A stretch of DNA of 64,000 nucleotides from contig JBCDLX010000012.1 of NCBI GenBank assembly GCA_038744785.1, positions 1-64,000 on the forward strand, written 5' to 3'. The DNA comes from Ovoidimarina sp038744785. GTDB lineage: Bacteria > Pseudomonadota > Alphaproteobacteria > Rhodobacterales > Rhodobacteraceae. The position numbers and the translations under genes are program-made. Shown here piece after piece: positions 34,043 to 44,800 of this stretch. How positions within the stretch are numbered: position 1 is the stretch's first letter; every line of letters begins with the position of its first letter. Below the pieces are notes generated by a model. It made no database searches. It was not told where the DNA came from and saw nothing but the letters and a program-made list of their open reading frames with translations.

Positions 34043-37000
34043 TCATACGTTTAGTTGCACGCTGTCGGGTTTCGGTGTGCCGCGATGGATGTAGACACCA
34101 GCAGTTGTCGCATTGCCGACAGCAGCGACCCGCGCGCCGCCTATAATCACCAGCGAACGATCCCGCGCCTCGTGTCGGGGCGGCGGCTTCAAGGGCACCG
34201 CTGCGAACCGGCCAGCATCGATCGCCGCGGAAGGTTTCCTACCGATCGACAGGGCTACAAGCTTTTCCACAATCGAAACGGGTGCGGCTGCCGCTGTCAG
34301 GGCCGCTGGCGTCGCTTCGCCGCTGCCTGTCACAACGTTTAGCCCGCGATTAAGCGCAACCGCCGCGTCCCCACCGCTTTCATCAAGTTGGCGGGCCACA
34401 AAGTTGCGCGCCTGCGGGTCGCTAAACTGAAGAAATTTCGCGACCCCAAAAAGCTTGGCATCGTCCTTTAACGTGCCATCACCTAGAAGCTTCGCAAGTA
34501 CCGTCTGGCTATCGCCTGGATCGGGCGCGTTTTCGCCGGCGTTTACGTCTCGTCGGCCGCCCACGATCGCGCCGGTGATTTCCGACGCACTCAGCACGCG
34601 CAAGGCCGGGCTGATTGCATTTTCGGCTGCGTAGAGCTTGAAACCGGCCTCGGCGATCCCGGCGGCATCGGTGAAGACTCCGCTTTCCGCTGCTGCGAAA
34701 CTCTCTAGCAGCGCATCCGCGCGCAACGGCAACGACAGGCCCGATCCGCCGCCCAAATCAAGCGACAGGCTTAGACCAGGTTGAACCGGGAACGCAGGCG
34801 CCACAAAACCGGGTTTGGGCGGCAGAGGTTTCGGCGGCGGCGCCGCTGGCTGGCGCCCGACCAAGCTGTTGCCTGTTGCGGACACATTGGCGCGCCCGCA
34901 CCGGAGGACAGCGACATTGACCTCGTTCAGCGCCTCGCACCGGTTGCTGCCGAAAACGACAGAGTCTAAGTTGCGAAGATAAACGGCAGCGGTCCGCGTT
35001 CCGGACTCGAAGGCGTTTCCCGAGATTCCAGCCGAGACAAGCGAGCCGCCCGTCGCGAGGATTTGCAGTGCCGGACCTTCGGCCACTACGTCATTGCCAA
35101 CCACCTGAACAGACCGGCGTTGTTGGGGCGGAATGAAGATCGTTAAAGGTGGCAAGATGTTAAGAAAACTGACAATGGGGCGGACCGTCAGTTGGGGTCT
35201 GTCCGCAAGCCAGGCATCGGCAGCTTCGGTTGCCGGGTCAACACTCGGGGCTGGCCGCGCGCCAAAGCCAAAACTGTCGTTCACAATCGATGTTTCGGCG
35301 TCTGCCAGCTCAAGGCCGCCAAAGGAGAATGCCGCACGGCTTGACGCATTTCGAGCCGCCACCTGGGCACCGCCTGCTTGCAGCATATTGACCGCGAAGA
35401 TTTGCGGATCAAGCAACCCAGGCAGCCATTCAAACGAAGGTTCGGTCGGGGTAACGGGCTTCGTCACACGGGGCAGTGGCTCAACTTCCAGCGACGGTTC
35501 CCGACAGAGCCGTGCAACAAGCTGCGCATCAAGATCGGAAGTTAGGACAAGGATGCCAGTGCCACCGCGCGCGCCACCAGCGTGGCGAATACTGTTGTTG
35601 CCAATGGCGATATCGCCGCGACGCCAATGGACAAGCATTTCGTGCAACAGTGCGACCGAGGCCGCGTTGCCGTTGCCGACCATCCGGTTGTCGATCAGTT
35701 CAAGCTCTCCCTCGCCAATCACTGTTATCACAGCCTGTCCGAACGCCGTCGCATCAGGGCTGGGGGCCCCAGCACAGGCGCGCACCACATTGCCCGCGAT
35801 CCGCAGCGCCGCCGGGCCTTCCGGCCGAAGATCAAAGGCGGCGACCGGGGCCCGGGTCACGGTGTTACCTGTGACCGAGGCGAAGGCCAGTTGCTGACCG
35901 GTCGGCGACAAAGGATGATCGTCTGACCCCGCCAGCAAGGCACCGACGCGAACCGCCGCGATGCTGTTCCCCGTCACATCGATCTGTCGGGCAACCGCCC
36001 CCAGATAAATTCCATCGGCGGGATGTGCCCTGACTCCGTTCGGAATCGGCGGTCGCGGGATCAAAGTTGGTGGGATACGGGTGATCGACCCGATCCCCCC
36101 ACGTATGGCGTCGAGGATGTTGGGCAGATCGGCTGCACGTGTCAGATCAAGACGCGTCGAGGGCGACAGCCGGGCCGAACTGGCTTCGACGGCACGCTTA
36201 ACGGCCTCGATGCGTTGCGGCTCCGGATTGTCGGGGGCGCTCGCGATCCGGCCAAGATCGGTTAGAAACGCCAGCGCGTCCGACTCGGGCGGCGCAGCCG
36301 GGACCCGGTAAGCGGCCTCGGCGATCTGGCTCGAAACGGATGCAAGTGCGGCAACAGCGGCATCGCGCGCCGCAGCCGGAACAGCATTTTCTGACAGCGT
36401 TTCGCCCGCATCGGTGACGAGTTTTCGCATCGCCTCGGCCTGATCGGCGGGGACAAGAAGCGCCTGGATCAGGCGATTGGCCGTGTCGAGGTAGAGCGTT
36501 GCCCCCTCCTTTCGGCGTTCTGCCGTATCGTAGGCCCCTATTTCCAGAGACAATTGCGCCAAGGCGCCGACCTTGTCGGCGTCAAGGGGCGCCACTTCGC
36601 TCCCGCGCGGCGCAATGTCAGGCGCATTGGTCGTGATTTGGTCAAGCGCGACCCTAGCTTCCTTGCGCAAGATATCGCGACGATCCCGGTCGCCTGTCTC
36701 GATCGCCTCCGCGATCAAACCCACAGCTTTCTTCGCTGCGTCCGCTGGCGCGTCTTCATCCTCGCTCAGCGAAACAAGCTGAAGCGCCGCCAATTCGCTG
36801 AGCTTCAGATCAAAGCTCTCGTCAAGCTGGTCAATGGCCTGCGTTTCAGCAAGCCGCGTATCGACCACCGCAGCACTTGCTGCCAAAAGGCTTGCGCGCT
36901 GATCCTTTGCCCGGCGGATGACGGCCCGGGCCAGTCCTTCTGCATCGGTCCCGTCCGCCCGCGCGGCGGCAGCATCATCATCTTCCCGAGCGGCCAGCAC

Positions 37001-40000
37001 CTCGATCACCGCGGCGGTTTCCTCGCGCACCAGCGCGCGCAGTGCCGCGACCCGGTTTCGACGGATCGCCGAGGGGCGCCCCTCGGTCAGGGCCGCCATA
37101 GTGTCGCGTATGCGGCGCGCACCGTCCGGCGCCAGCGGTTCAAGGTCTGCAATCAGTCGCGCGACCGGGTCGATTGCCGCGGTCAGACGCTCGCTCGGGC
37201 GGGCGCCTTCGGGGACGGCCAACGTGTCCGAAACCGCAGCTGCAAGTTCGCGCAGCGCTTCGGTCGAGCCCGCATTTCCAGTGGCATCGGCGGCTATGGC
37301 AGGTGATGCAAAGCTCTGACCGGTTTCCACCACCAGCGCCAGTTTCCCAGTGTCCGCGGCAAGCCGCCTGCGGGCGAGCGGGCTGCCCGGATTGTCGAGG
37401 ACGGCGCGCGCGTTTGCTGCAACCTCAGGCGCAGCGTCCTTCTGTAGCGGTGGAAGGGCCTCGAACGCCTCGAGTACAAGCTTTGCTTGTTCAGCCACTA
37501 TTTCCGGAGAGGCCAACGTGGTACGGTCGAATGCCCCGGCCAAAGACCAGACTTCTGCGCTAGCGCTGTCCGGTGCCGTCAGTGCTGCGGCATCGGATAC
37601 AGCCGCCCGCAGAAGGTCGGCGGCTTCGCGCATCTCGGCATCACCTGCCGCATCGCCAAGAAGGTCCGACGCTTCACCGATCCGCTCGGCAACAATAGCA
37701 ATTTCGCCCCCCGCCGCGCGGAGACCGGGCAAGACACTGTCCACGCCAAGCCGCAGCCCGGCGCGCCCGGCGGCTATTTCCTGATCCGGCGCCAATGCGA
37801 ACCGCGCCACGTTTGCCCGGAGGCCGGAGAGCGGTTCGTGAACCGAGTTGCCGCGCAAGAAACGGCTGGCCCCGAGCGGCGTCAGCGGCTCTAGCCGGAA
37901 CCGATCAAGTAGGTCAAATACAGGGGGCCGAACCGGGCCCGGCACAGGCGGCGGGTTGAACTGAATGGGCTGGACGACACCGATCACATCCTCGACACGG
38001 TTGTCCGATGCATTGACGTCGCGTCCTCCAACTGCAAGCGTGCCTGCTGTTCTGATTTCGCCACCGGGGTCGCGGAAGTTCGGCGGCACTGCCCGTGTCC
38101 CGACGCCGCGTATGGCGTTGCGCAGGATAGCCGCCTCTTCCACGCCTGAAAGCACGACACCGCCGCGAAGAAGCGCCATGTCCAACCAGCGCAGCAGCGC
38201 ATCAATCGCCTCAGCCGATGGCGCATCCAACGCAAGAAGGCGCGCCAATGCCGTGCGCGGATCGGTTTGCATCGCAAGACCGGCCAGTCGCCCTTCACGC
38301 GCACCCAACGCCGCGACCGCCGCAGCAGACCAGCTGACAGCCGCGCGGGCCACATCCTCGATCCGGTTGTCTGCGACCGTCAGCGCACCAATTGGCGCGC
38401 CGTGCGCCATCGCGCGGATCGCACTGCCCCCAAGCGCGCGAATGACGTTGCGCGACAGCCGGATATCGTGACATGGCTGCGGGCCCGCGATTACAATCCC
38501 GTCCGCTAAACTGGCTGCACCCGCCCCAGAGATACGGGTATCGACAACCTCCAGATCGCTCACCGCACGGGCCAGGGACCGACCACCGCCGATGCCCGCC
38601 CCAATAACCACACCGGCCTCCAGCGCCAGGGGATCGCGCGCGTCACTTGACGGGGGCAGCACGATCCAGCAATCCCGCACCCGCGTTCCGGTGCCCGTCA
38701 CCCGGATCGCGGCCCGGAGCGAAAGGTCGGGATCGGCGCCCGGGGCAAGGCGGATCTCGTTTGCCTCCAGATCGACCCCATCCCCATCAACAGAGACGCC
38801 AATCGCATCGATGTTGCTCAGTTTGTTGTCCCGCACGACGATCCGATCAAGGCCCGCCTGCCGCGCTTCGGCGCGGTCATCGACGTCGATACCAATCGGG
38901 AACCCCGATATGGAATTGCCAGTGAGCGACAGGCCAGTCAGGGTCCCGTCGGCGATCCGTATCCCGTTTCGCCCGTCTTCAAACGGCGTAATCAGGTTTC
39001 CAGCCACGGTTATGTTCTTGGCAAAAAGACTTGCACGTGGAAAGCTGATAAGCGCCGAAAGCGACAGGTACCGGGCATAGGGCAGTGCCGTCACCCCATC
39101 GGGCGCGGCGATGGAGTTGTCTTCGACAGTGATATTGGCCACGTCGCCGGTGATCAACACACCGGCCCCAACCGCGCGCGTATCGCCGGCCGCGGCGCGC
39201 GACCGGATCTCAAGGCGTCGGATATCGATGTTCTGGCAATCGCAAACGGTAACAACCCCATGCGGAAGACCCTGTATCACTGCAAGCTCTTCTGGCGCCG
39301 ATAACTCGAGCGGGACGTTGGGCTGTTCACGCTGCCTGCGGCGAAGCCGTTCGAGTGTTCGCACGATGGATGCCCCGATACGCCCGAAACCGGGCCGGAG
39401 TGTCCTCAAACGCGTGCCAAGCGCCGCGACAGGCCCGTTCGGCCCAGCGGCTGCAAATGTAAGGTCCGCCGGAAGCAACGGGCGCGCATCGAGAGCGCCG
39501 GCGATCAACCCGCCGATTGCAGTATCGATACCGCCTGGCCCCGCGTCCGTAGGGGGACCCAGAATGACATCGACCGGTTGCGCCGATCCGAAGGGTGTGT
39601 TGAGTGCAGGCGTTTCCTCCAGCGCCATCAGTTCCAGTGTCACGCGTTCGCGCGTGCCACAAGCATCCAGATGAAACGCACCGCCCGCCCCGGTCACTCT
39701 AATCCGGCTCGCGGGACCATCGCCCAGAATTCGGACGCCGTTTCGGGCCTGCAACAACACCGCGCTCTCGAAGGTGTATGCGCCCGCACACATGTAAATT
39801 GTACCACCCGCATCGCCCAATCGCGCAAGCGCGGTCTGGACCGCCTCGTCACCGGTCACGCCTTCCGGGAGGTTCTGATCGATGTCGCCGAATGTGCGCA
39901 CACCATCACCCACAACGACCGTAAAGGCACCTGGCGAGATATGACGCTGGCCAAGCTCAATCAGACGGTCGCGCACCTCGCGCAGTGGCAGATAGCGCGC

Positions 40001-41839
40001 CCGTAGATCCGTCAGTATCCGCGATGCCTCGGTCCATTCGACCAGCGCAAGCGGCGCCCGCACCCGTTCGGGCCCGTGCACGGGTTCGGCGGTCAGGGTC
40101 TCGATGATTCCTTCAGCCCGCCCATCAGGGTCACGAACGCGCGCGGTGAAGGTCCAGTACTCGCCCGCCCTTACATCATCTCCGTCGACGGCAAAGGTTA
40201 TGTTGTCCCGCAGGTTGAAACGAAACTGCGGCAGCCACCAATCGACCCCGTCCCAGCGCCGGACGGCGGCGGCTCGCTCGACAGGATAGGCCCGTCCAAC
40301 CGGTCCCCCGACATTGAGGTTGGCCGGATCGGTCACCAGAAACTCTGCGCCCGGAAAAAACTCTAACCGCCCGGTCGCAGTATCGACGCTGCGAAGAAGC
40401 CGGACCACCGGCAGACCCTCGCCCCCGGGATCAAGCCGGGTCCAATCGTCTTCCACCACAACCAGATCATTTGCCGCAAATCGCGCCGCCTCTTCCGGCG
40501 CGACGACGACCGATACAGCATCGGCGGGTGCGGTCTCGATCAAGGGTGCAACGACCGATGCGTTGTCGCGCGACCAGGCAAAGATGGGCGCGTCGAGCCC
40601 CTCGCCAGAGTGAAGCACTTCGAGGCGCACATGCGCATGTTGGGTTCCCCGAAAGCCCAATCCAAGCGACACGTTCTCTGAGAACAGACACCGATCGCGG
40701 CAAGGATCGGGTTCCTCGGGCGGGAACCGGTCCGGGCGCACGCCTTCGGCCGCATTCGTGGTCAGGCGACCGTTGCCCATGGCCGATGGCGGCAGGGGTG
40801 GCGCACCGGGCGCAAGCTCTTCGACCCGCACTTGCGTCGTCAATCGCGACCGAAAGCCCGTTTCCTCCCCGTCGAGCGCGATTTCTTCGATGAAATCGTC
40901 CTCAAAACTGTGCCGCGGCATCTCGAAAAGGTCGACATAGACCAGATGCCGCACGTTAAGGTCAGCCGGTCGTTCCAACGGCGGGGGATTGGGTAAGTAC
41001 CTTTGAACGCTGTAGCGCATATCCGATTCAAGGAACGTGCGAAGTCCGTCGGCGAACAGCCGGCCCGCGCCGGGCACCGTTCCGTCCCCACCACGGATGA
41101 CGAAGTCCGTCTCGGCCAGATCGTCATCGGTTACTTCCAGCGCATCGACAAAAACCTCTGCCCGGGGCGGCAATCCAGCAATATCCCAACCCCGCACAAA
41201 AAGCCCAACACCCCCGCCATCGCGCGGGGTCCGGGGAAACGCATCGAAGGCGGCAATGGGAATAGAGATGCGACGCCAATCCCCACCGCGGACTGCGGGA
41301 TCGATCGGCGAGACTTCCCGCATATCGCCATTTGCGTCTTCGAACCGCAGCTGTATATCGACAATCTCGTCGTCCGTTGGGGGCCGTTCAAACCGAAGTC
41401 GAACGACGACCGTCGCCGCCTGAAACGTGACACTGGCCGGATCGAGCGGCAACGGACGCGCAAGCAGATCAAATGGTTCGGGAAACTGTCTCCGAAGCCG
41501 GGTCACACCACGGGCGCGGACAACGAAGGGTAGGCTTTCGGGGTCCCGGCGCGCAAGCGTCAACTCTGTTCTGATGTCGCGAAGATCATCCGCCGGCAAC
41601 CCTTCGACCGACCAGCCGCGAAGTCCGTTGACGGGCTCAAGCAGATAGCTGTCGGCGCACAGGAACCCGTCATCGGGCGACCCTTCGGCGATGTCTCCGG
41701 TTCGACGGCGCGCACTTGTGGTCAGGATCTTCGCCTGCTCATTGGCGTCCGAATCGAGCTGCGGTTGGCCCATGCGCTCTGCGACATAGGAAAATTGGCG
41801 AGCTTCGTCGAAGCGTAACCGAGAGGTCTTGGACTTCAT
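34043..41839 (-). CDS. Giant DUF6519 / right-handed beta-helix eCIS protein, 2598 aa
   Basis: Residues 1-~330 match DUF6519: RMGQPQLDSDANEQAKIL near residue 22 and VYVDLFEMPRHSFEDDFIEE (near residue 303), which fits the family pattern. After beta-rich regions, residues about 660-1340 are a right-handed beta-helix with pectate-lyase-like start (GGTIYMCAGAYTFESAVLLQ) and repeating N-x-I turns (VEDNSIAAP, VAGNLITPF, VADNRIEDV). Residues about 1345-1915 are an Ala/Glu-rich helical insertion. The beta-helix resumes (VTGNSIAAV) to about 2340, then a Pro linker and helical C-terminus. Likely a tail spike or baseplate arm for target binding. Ends overlap neighbours by 4 bases upstream. Confidence 0.8.
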   Translation of the reverse strand: MKSKTSRLRFDEARQFSYVAERMGQPQLDSDANEQAKILTTSARRRTGDIAEGSPDDGFLCADSYLLEPVNGLRGWSVEGLPADDLRDIRTELTLARRDPESLPFVVRARGVTRLRRQFPEPFDLLARPLPLDPASVTFQAATVVVRLRFERPPTDDEIVDIQLRFEDANGDMREVSPIDPAVRGGDWRRISIPIAAFDAFPRTPRDGGGVGLFVRGWDIAGLPPRAEVFVDALEVTDDDLAETDFVIRGGDGTVPGAGRLFADGLRTFLESDMRYSVQRYLPNPPPLERPADLNVRHLVYVDLFEMPRHSFEDDFIEEIALDGEETGFRSRLTTQVRVEELAPGAPPLPPSAMGNGRLTTNAAEGVRPDRFPPEEPDPCRDRCLFSENVSLGLGFRGTQHAHVRLEVLHSGEGLDAPIFAWSRDNASVVAPLIETAPADAVSVVVAPEEAARFAANDLVVVEDDWTRLDPGGEGLPVVRLLRSVDTATGRLEFFPGAEFLVTDPANLNVGGPVGRAYPVERAAAVRRWDGVDWWLPQFRFNLRDNITFAVDGDDVRAGEYWTFTARVRDPDGRAEGIIETLTAEPVHGPERVRAPLALVEWTEASRILTDLRARYLPLREVRDRLIELGQRHISPGAFTVVVGDGVRTFGDIDQNLPEGVTGDEAVQTALARLGDAGGTIYMCAGAYTFESAVLLQARNGVRILGDGPASRIRVTGAGGAFHLDACGTRERVTLELMALEETPALNTPFGSAQPVDVILGPPTDAGPGGIDTAIGGLIAGALDARPLLPADLTFAAAGPNGPVAALGTRLRTLRPGFGRIGASIVRTLERLRRRQREQPNVPLELSAPEELAVIQGLPHGVVTVCDCQNIDIRRLEIRSRAAAGDTRAVGAGVLITGDVANITVEDNSIAAPDGVTALPYARYLSLSALISFPRASLFAKNITVAGNLITPFEDGRNGIRIADGTLTGLSLTGNSISGFPIGIDVDDRAEARQAGLDRIVVRDNKLSNIDAIGVSVDGDGVDLEANEIRLAPGADPDLSLRAAIRVTGTGTRVRDCWIVLPPSSDARDPLALEAGVVIGAGIGGGRSLARAVSDLEVVDTRISGAGAASLADGIVIAGPQPCHDIRLSRNVIRALGGSAIRAMAHGAPIGALTVADNRIEDVARAAVSWSAAAVAALGAREGRLAGLAMQTDPRTALARLLALDAPSAEAIDALLRWLDMALLRGGVVLSGVEEAAILRNAIRGVGTRAVPPNFRDPGGEIRTAGTLAVGGRDVNASDNRVEDVIGVVQPIQFNPPPVPGPVRPPVFDLLDRFRLEPLTPLGASRFLRGNSVHEPLSGLRANVARFALAPDQEIAAGRAGLRLGVDSVLPGLRAAGGEIAIVAERIGEASDLLGDAAGDAEMREAADLLRAAVSDAAALTAPDSASAEVWSLAGAFDRTTLASPEIVAEQAKLVLEAFEALPPLQKDAAPEVAANARAVLDNPGSPLARRRLAADTGKLALVVETGQSFASPAIAADATGNAGSTEALRELAAAVSDTLAVPEGARPSERLTAAIDPVARLIADLEPLAPDGARRIRDTMAALTEGRPSAIRRNRVAALRALVREETAAVIEVLAAREDDDAAAARADGTDAEGLARAVIRRAKDQRASLLAASAAVVDTRLAETQAIDQLDESFDLKLSELAALQLVSLSEDEDAPADAAKKAVGLIAEAIETGDRDRRDILRKEARVALDQITTNAPDIAPRGSEVAPLDADKVGALAQLSLEIGAYDTAERRKEGATLYLDTANRLIQALLVPADQAEAMRKLVTDAGETLSENAVPAAARDAAVAALASVSSQIAEAAYRVPAAPPESDALAFLTDLGRIASAPDNPEPQRIEAVKRAVEASSARLSPSTRLDLTRAADLPNILDAIRGGIGSITRIPPTLIPRPPIPNGVRAHPADGIYLGAVARQIDVTGNSIAAVRVGALLAGSDDHPLSPTGQQLAFASVTGNTVTRAPVAAFDLRPEGPAALRIAGNVVRACAGAPSPDATAFGQAVITVIGEGELELIDNRMVGNGNAASVALLHEMLVHWRRGDIAIGNNSIRHAGGARGGTGILVLTSDLDAQLVARLCREPSLEVEPLPRVTKPVTPTEPSFEWLPGLLDPQIFAVNMLQAGGAQVAARNASSRAAFSFGGLELADAETSIVNDSFGFGARPAPSVDPATEAADAWLADRPQLTVRPIVSFLNILPPLTIFIPPQQRRSVQVVGNDVVAEGPALQILATGGSLVSAGISGNAFESGTRTAAVYLRNLDSVVFGSNRCEALNEVNVAVLRCGRANVSATGNSLVGRQPAAPPPKPLPPKPGFVAPAFPVQPGLSLSLDLGGGSGLSLPLRADALLESFAAAESGVFTDAAGIAEAGFKLYAAENAISPALRVLSASEITGAIVGGRRDVNAGENAPDPGDSQTVLAKLLGDGTLKDDAKLFGVAKFLQFSDPQARNFVARQLDESGGDAAVALNRGLNVVTGSGEATPAALTAAAAPVSIVEKLVALSIGRKPSAAIDAGRFAAVPLKPPPRHEARDRSLVIIGGARVAAVGNATTAGVYIHRGTPKPDSVQLNV

Positions 41840-44800
41840 GGGAGCCTCCGATTCATAGATAGATTGACAGTGCGCGCGCGATCAACGTGCCGGGCTTCCA
41901 GGCCCATAGGGACAAAATCATCGCCGCGCAGCGTGGCCTCGCGCACCCGGTCAGCCCGCCTGGAATAGGCACCGGGTTGGTGGGATTGCTCACCCGCGGA
42001 CAACAGCGCAGCACCGTTGTTTGCGTCCAGATTGAGGTAACCTGGATCTCCTTCGACCAAAGAGGTAAGAGACGGGCTTTGTTCGACCGAACGGTAAAGC
42101 ACGGGCACGCGTCCTCCGGGCGGCAGCAGGCTGAACCGAAGCCATCCAAGATCAGGCCTTGCCACACGGACCGACCCAGCAAAGACGCAGGAACTTGCCT
42201 CCAGCAGTCCTGCGTTGGTCTCGCCATGCAGCGTACAGTGGCGAAGGCGGAGGCGCGCGCCAGGCGCATTGATCGCGGGTAGATCGCGTGCGCCACTATC
42301 GAAGGTGCATCCTGCTGCGACCAGTTGCACCCAAGGTGGAATTTCCAGGCGTCCGACCTTGCACCCATAAAGGTGCAGGGTCAGGGACGCATCGGGCAGT
42401 GTCCAAAGCATCGGTCCGGATTGAAGTCCGACACCTGCGACCGAGACACCGGAACGGCCTGCCCGGCCCAATCTGCATAGCCGGGCCTCGACACGTCCCG
42501 ACGAAAGCTGAACTTCCAGCATACCGCCAAGATCAAGACCTTCGAGCCAAAGCGATGGGCCATCTTCAGGATCGCTGCCCGGCGACATCCGCTCGCGAAG
42601 CGACAACGAAACGCCGTCGTCTCCGGCCTGGACGAATGCTACTTGCCCAGGCCCGGTGCCGCCGATCCGGGTTGCTGTTCGTTCGGCTAACGGAAGCCAT
42701 GCGGCAGAAAGGCGCGGCGACCGGTCAACCAAAACCCGTCTTCCGCCTTCGCCTGCGGCGCTATGCAGATCGCCAGCATATGTCCCGGCGGGCGAGGGCG
42801 TACCGGCCCGCAGCGGATCGACCCGGATCTCGAGCAGATTGTCGGGCGGTGAAAGGGCGGCGTAGGCCGGATCGGGGTCTTTCCAGGCTCCTGGAAGATC
42901 GCCCTCCGGCAAAAGCATGCCCGGGCCAAGCAACCCGCCCCGCGCGCTACGAAACGTCGATGTCAGGCGACCGCGCCCGATTGCCTCGCGCAGCAAAACG
43001 CGCCCAAGGCGCGGGTCAAATCCCACCGCGTTCGACAGATCAAGATCAAGTGGCACATCCCACGTCTGAAGGGTGCATTGCCGGATCGTCAGCGGCCGCC
43101 AAGCGAGTTTGCCACCGGCCCCGATCCGGGCGGAGGCTTCGGACCGCGCCGCGACCGCCGCGGCGCGCGGTCCACCAAGCCGCAGATTAGGACGTACGCC
43201 TTCGCCGTCCGGTTGGTCCGAGTACCAGCGCTTTGCCGTGCCGTCCTGGTGTATCTCAAACAAGAGCATCGCATCCCCCGGTGCCGGATCAAGCGCAGGC
43301 AGAAACCCGATTTGAGCAGTAGCGCCGTTCGACACCAGGACTTCGCTGGGAGGCAAGGGCGGCGGCGCGATGGCAAGAAACACGTCACCCAAGTAAAGCC
43401 CCTCGCCCTCTGCGGGTGGGTTCGGCGCGCCGCGCTCGGGGTCCGCCGACTGCCAGCGCGACTCTGGGCCAACAAGCGTCATGCGCCGAGGGGTGGTGGC
43501 GTCGTCCCAGACCAACGCGTCCAGCCCTCCACCTGCTATCGTGCGCGCCCAAAGCACACCAGGCCCGCCATTGCACAGTGGCAGATCGGGAAGCCGGTGC
43601 CAGCGCGGGCGGGGGCCGTTCAGCTCGGCACGCAGGACCTGCGCAGAAAGCGCGCCCGGTCGCGAGGCCCCACCGATCAGGATCAACCCATCCGCGGCCG
43701 ACAGAAGCCGACCGCCAACGCGTGCTGCCCCCGCGCGACCGTCGCGCGGCAGGCGCATGTTATGGGGCCGCCAGACAAACGGCTCTGCTCCGGTGGTGGC
43801 AAACGACCAAAGATCATCCAGCGCGGTCCCCAGCATCGTGGGATCTGGGGCCCCATCGGGTGCCTCGCCCCGCCCGCCATAAAGGTACGTCCGCCCATCA
43901 AGATGCTGACACACCGACGGCATCAGCCGCGCCTCGGGCCGAAAGTCATCGGCGCTGTCAACCCGCGTCACCAGCGCCGTGCCCAGCGGATCGTCGATCC
44001 TCCACAGCCCCATGCGGGCCGCTGCATCCTGGTTCGGAGGAAGGTCCGGCGCGATAAGGATCAGCGTGCCCCCTTCCCCGGGTACTAGGGCCACCGCTGG
44101 CCCGGCCGCCGGCGCATCAAGGTCTGGTCGATCCTCTGGTGCGAGCCCGCCCAGATCAAACAATGTGAATGTCCAACCGGCAGGGCCTTCTGGTGCAAGC
44201 GCGGCGATGCCATTGCCGCCAGCACGGTTTTCGATGCGGACAAGTTGCGGCTCGGCTGCAGCAGGGTTTTCAATCGCCGGAGATAGCGCCGAACCACCCG
44301 GGACGCCAAAGGCTCGGCCTGTCCAGTCACCGTTCGCCGCCCTGCGATACCCGCGCCCGCGACGGTTCCGCGACACACGGACCGCCACCGTAGCACCCGA
44401 CCGCGCCAACCGGGCGACGGGGGCCTCGTCAGGAGCAACATGGCTACCGCGCGTCACGATAGCTTCCAGGAGCGCGGGATTGCTGTCCTCTGGCTCTCCG
44501 ATCGGCGGCAGTGGAATTAGGGTGTCCTGGACAGTCGCATTGTCCGTGGTCTCTAGCGCGATCAGGCGCAGACGCCATTCGTCATCGGGCGACGGTCGAT
44601 CCGCATCCGCAAACCGAAGCACCGCGTCGCCGACCACGGACACAAGCGGTGCCGGACCGGTCAGGCGCGGCGGATCCGATCCGACAAGCCGGACGCCATC
44701 AACAGAAAGATCAAGCGCGCCGCCTGCTTCTGCATCAATCGGGGTGTCGGCCAAAGCAGTGGGCGTCAATACGCGGTTGAAGAGCCTTCTGGGCGGCTCA

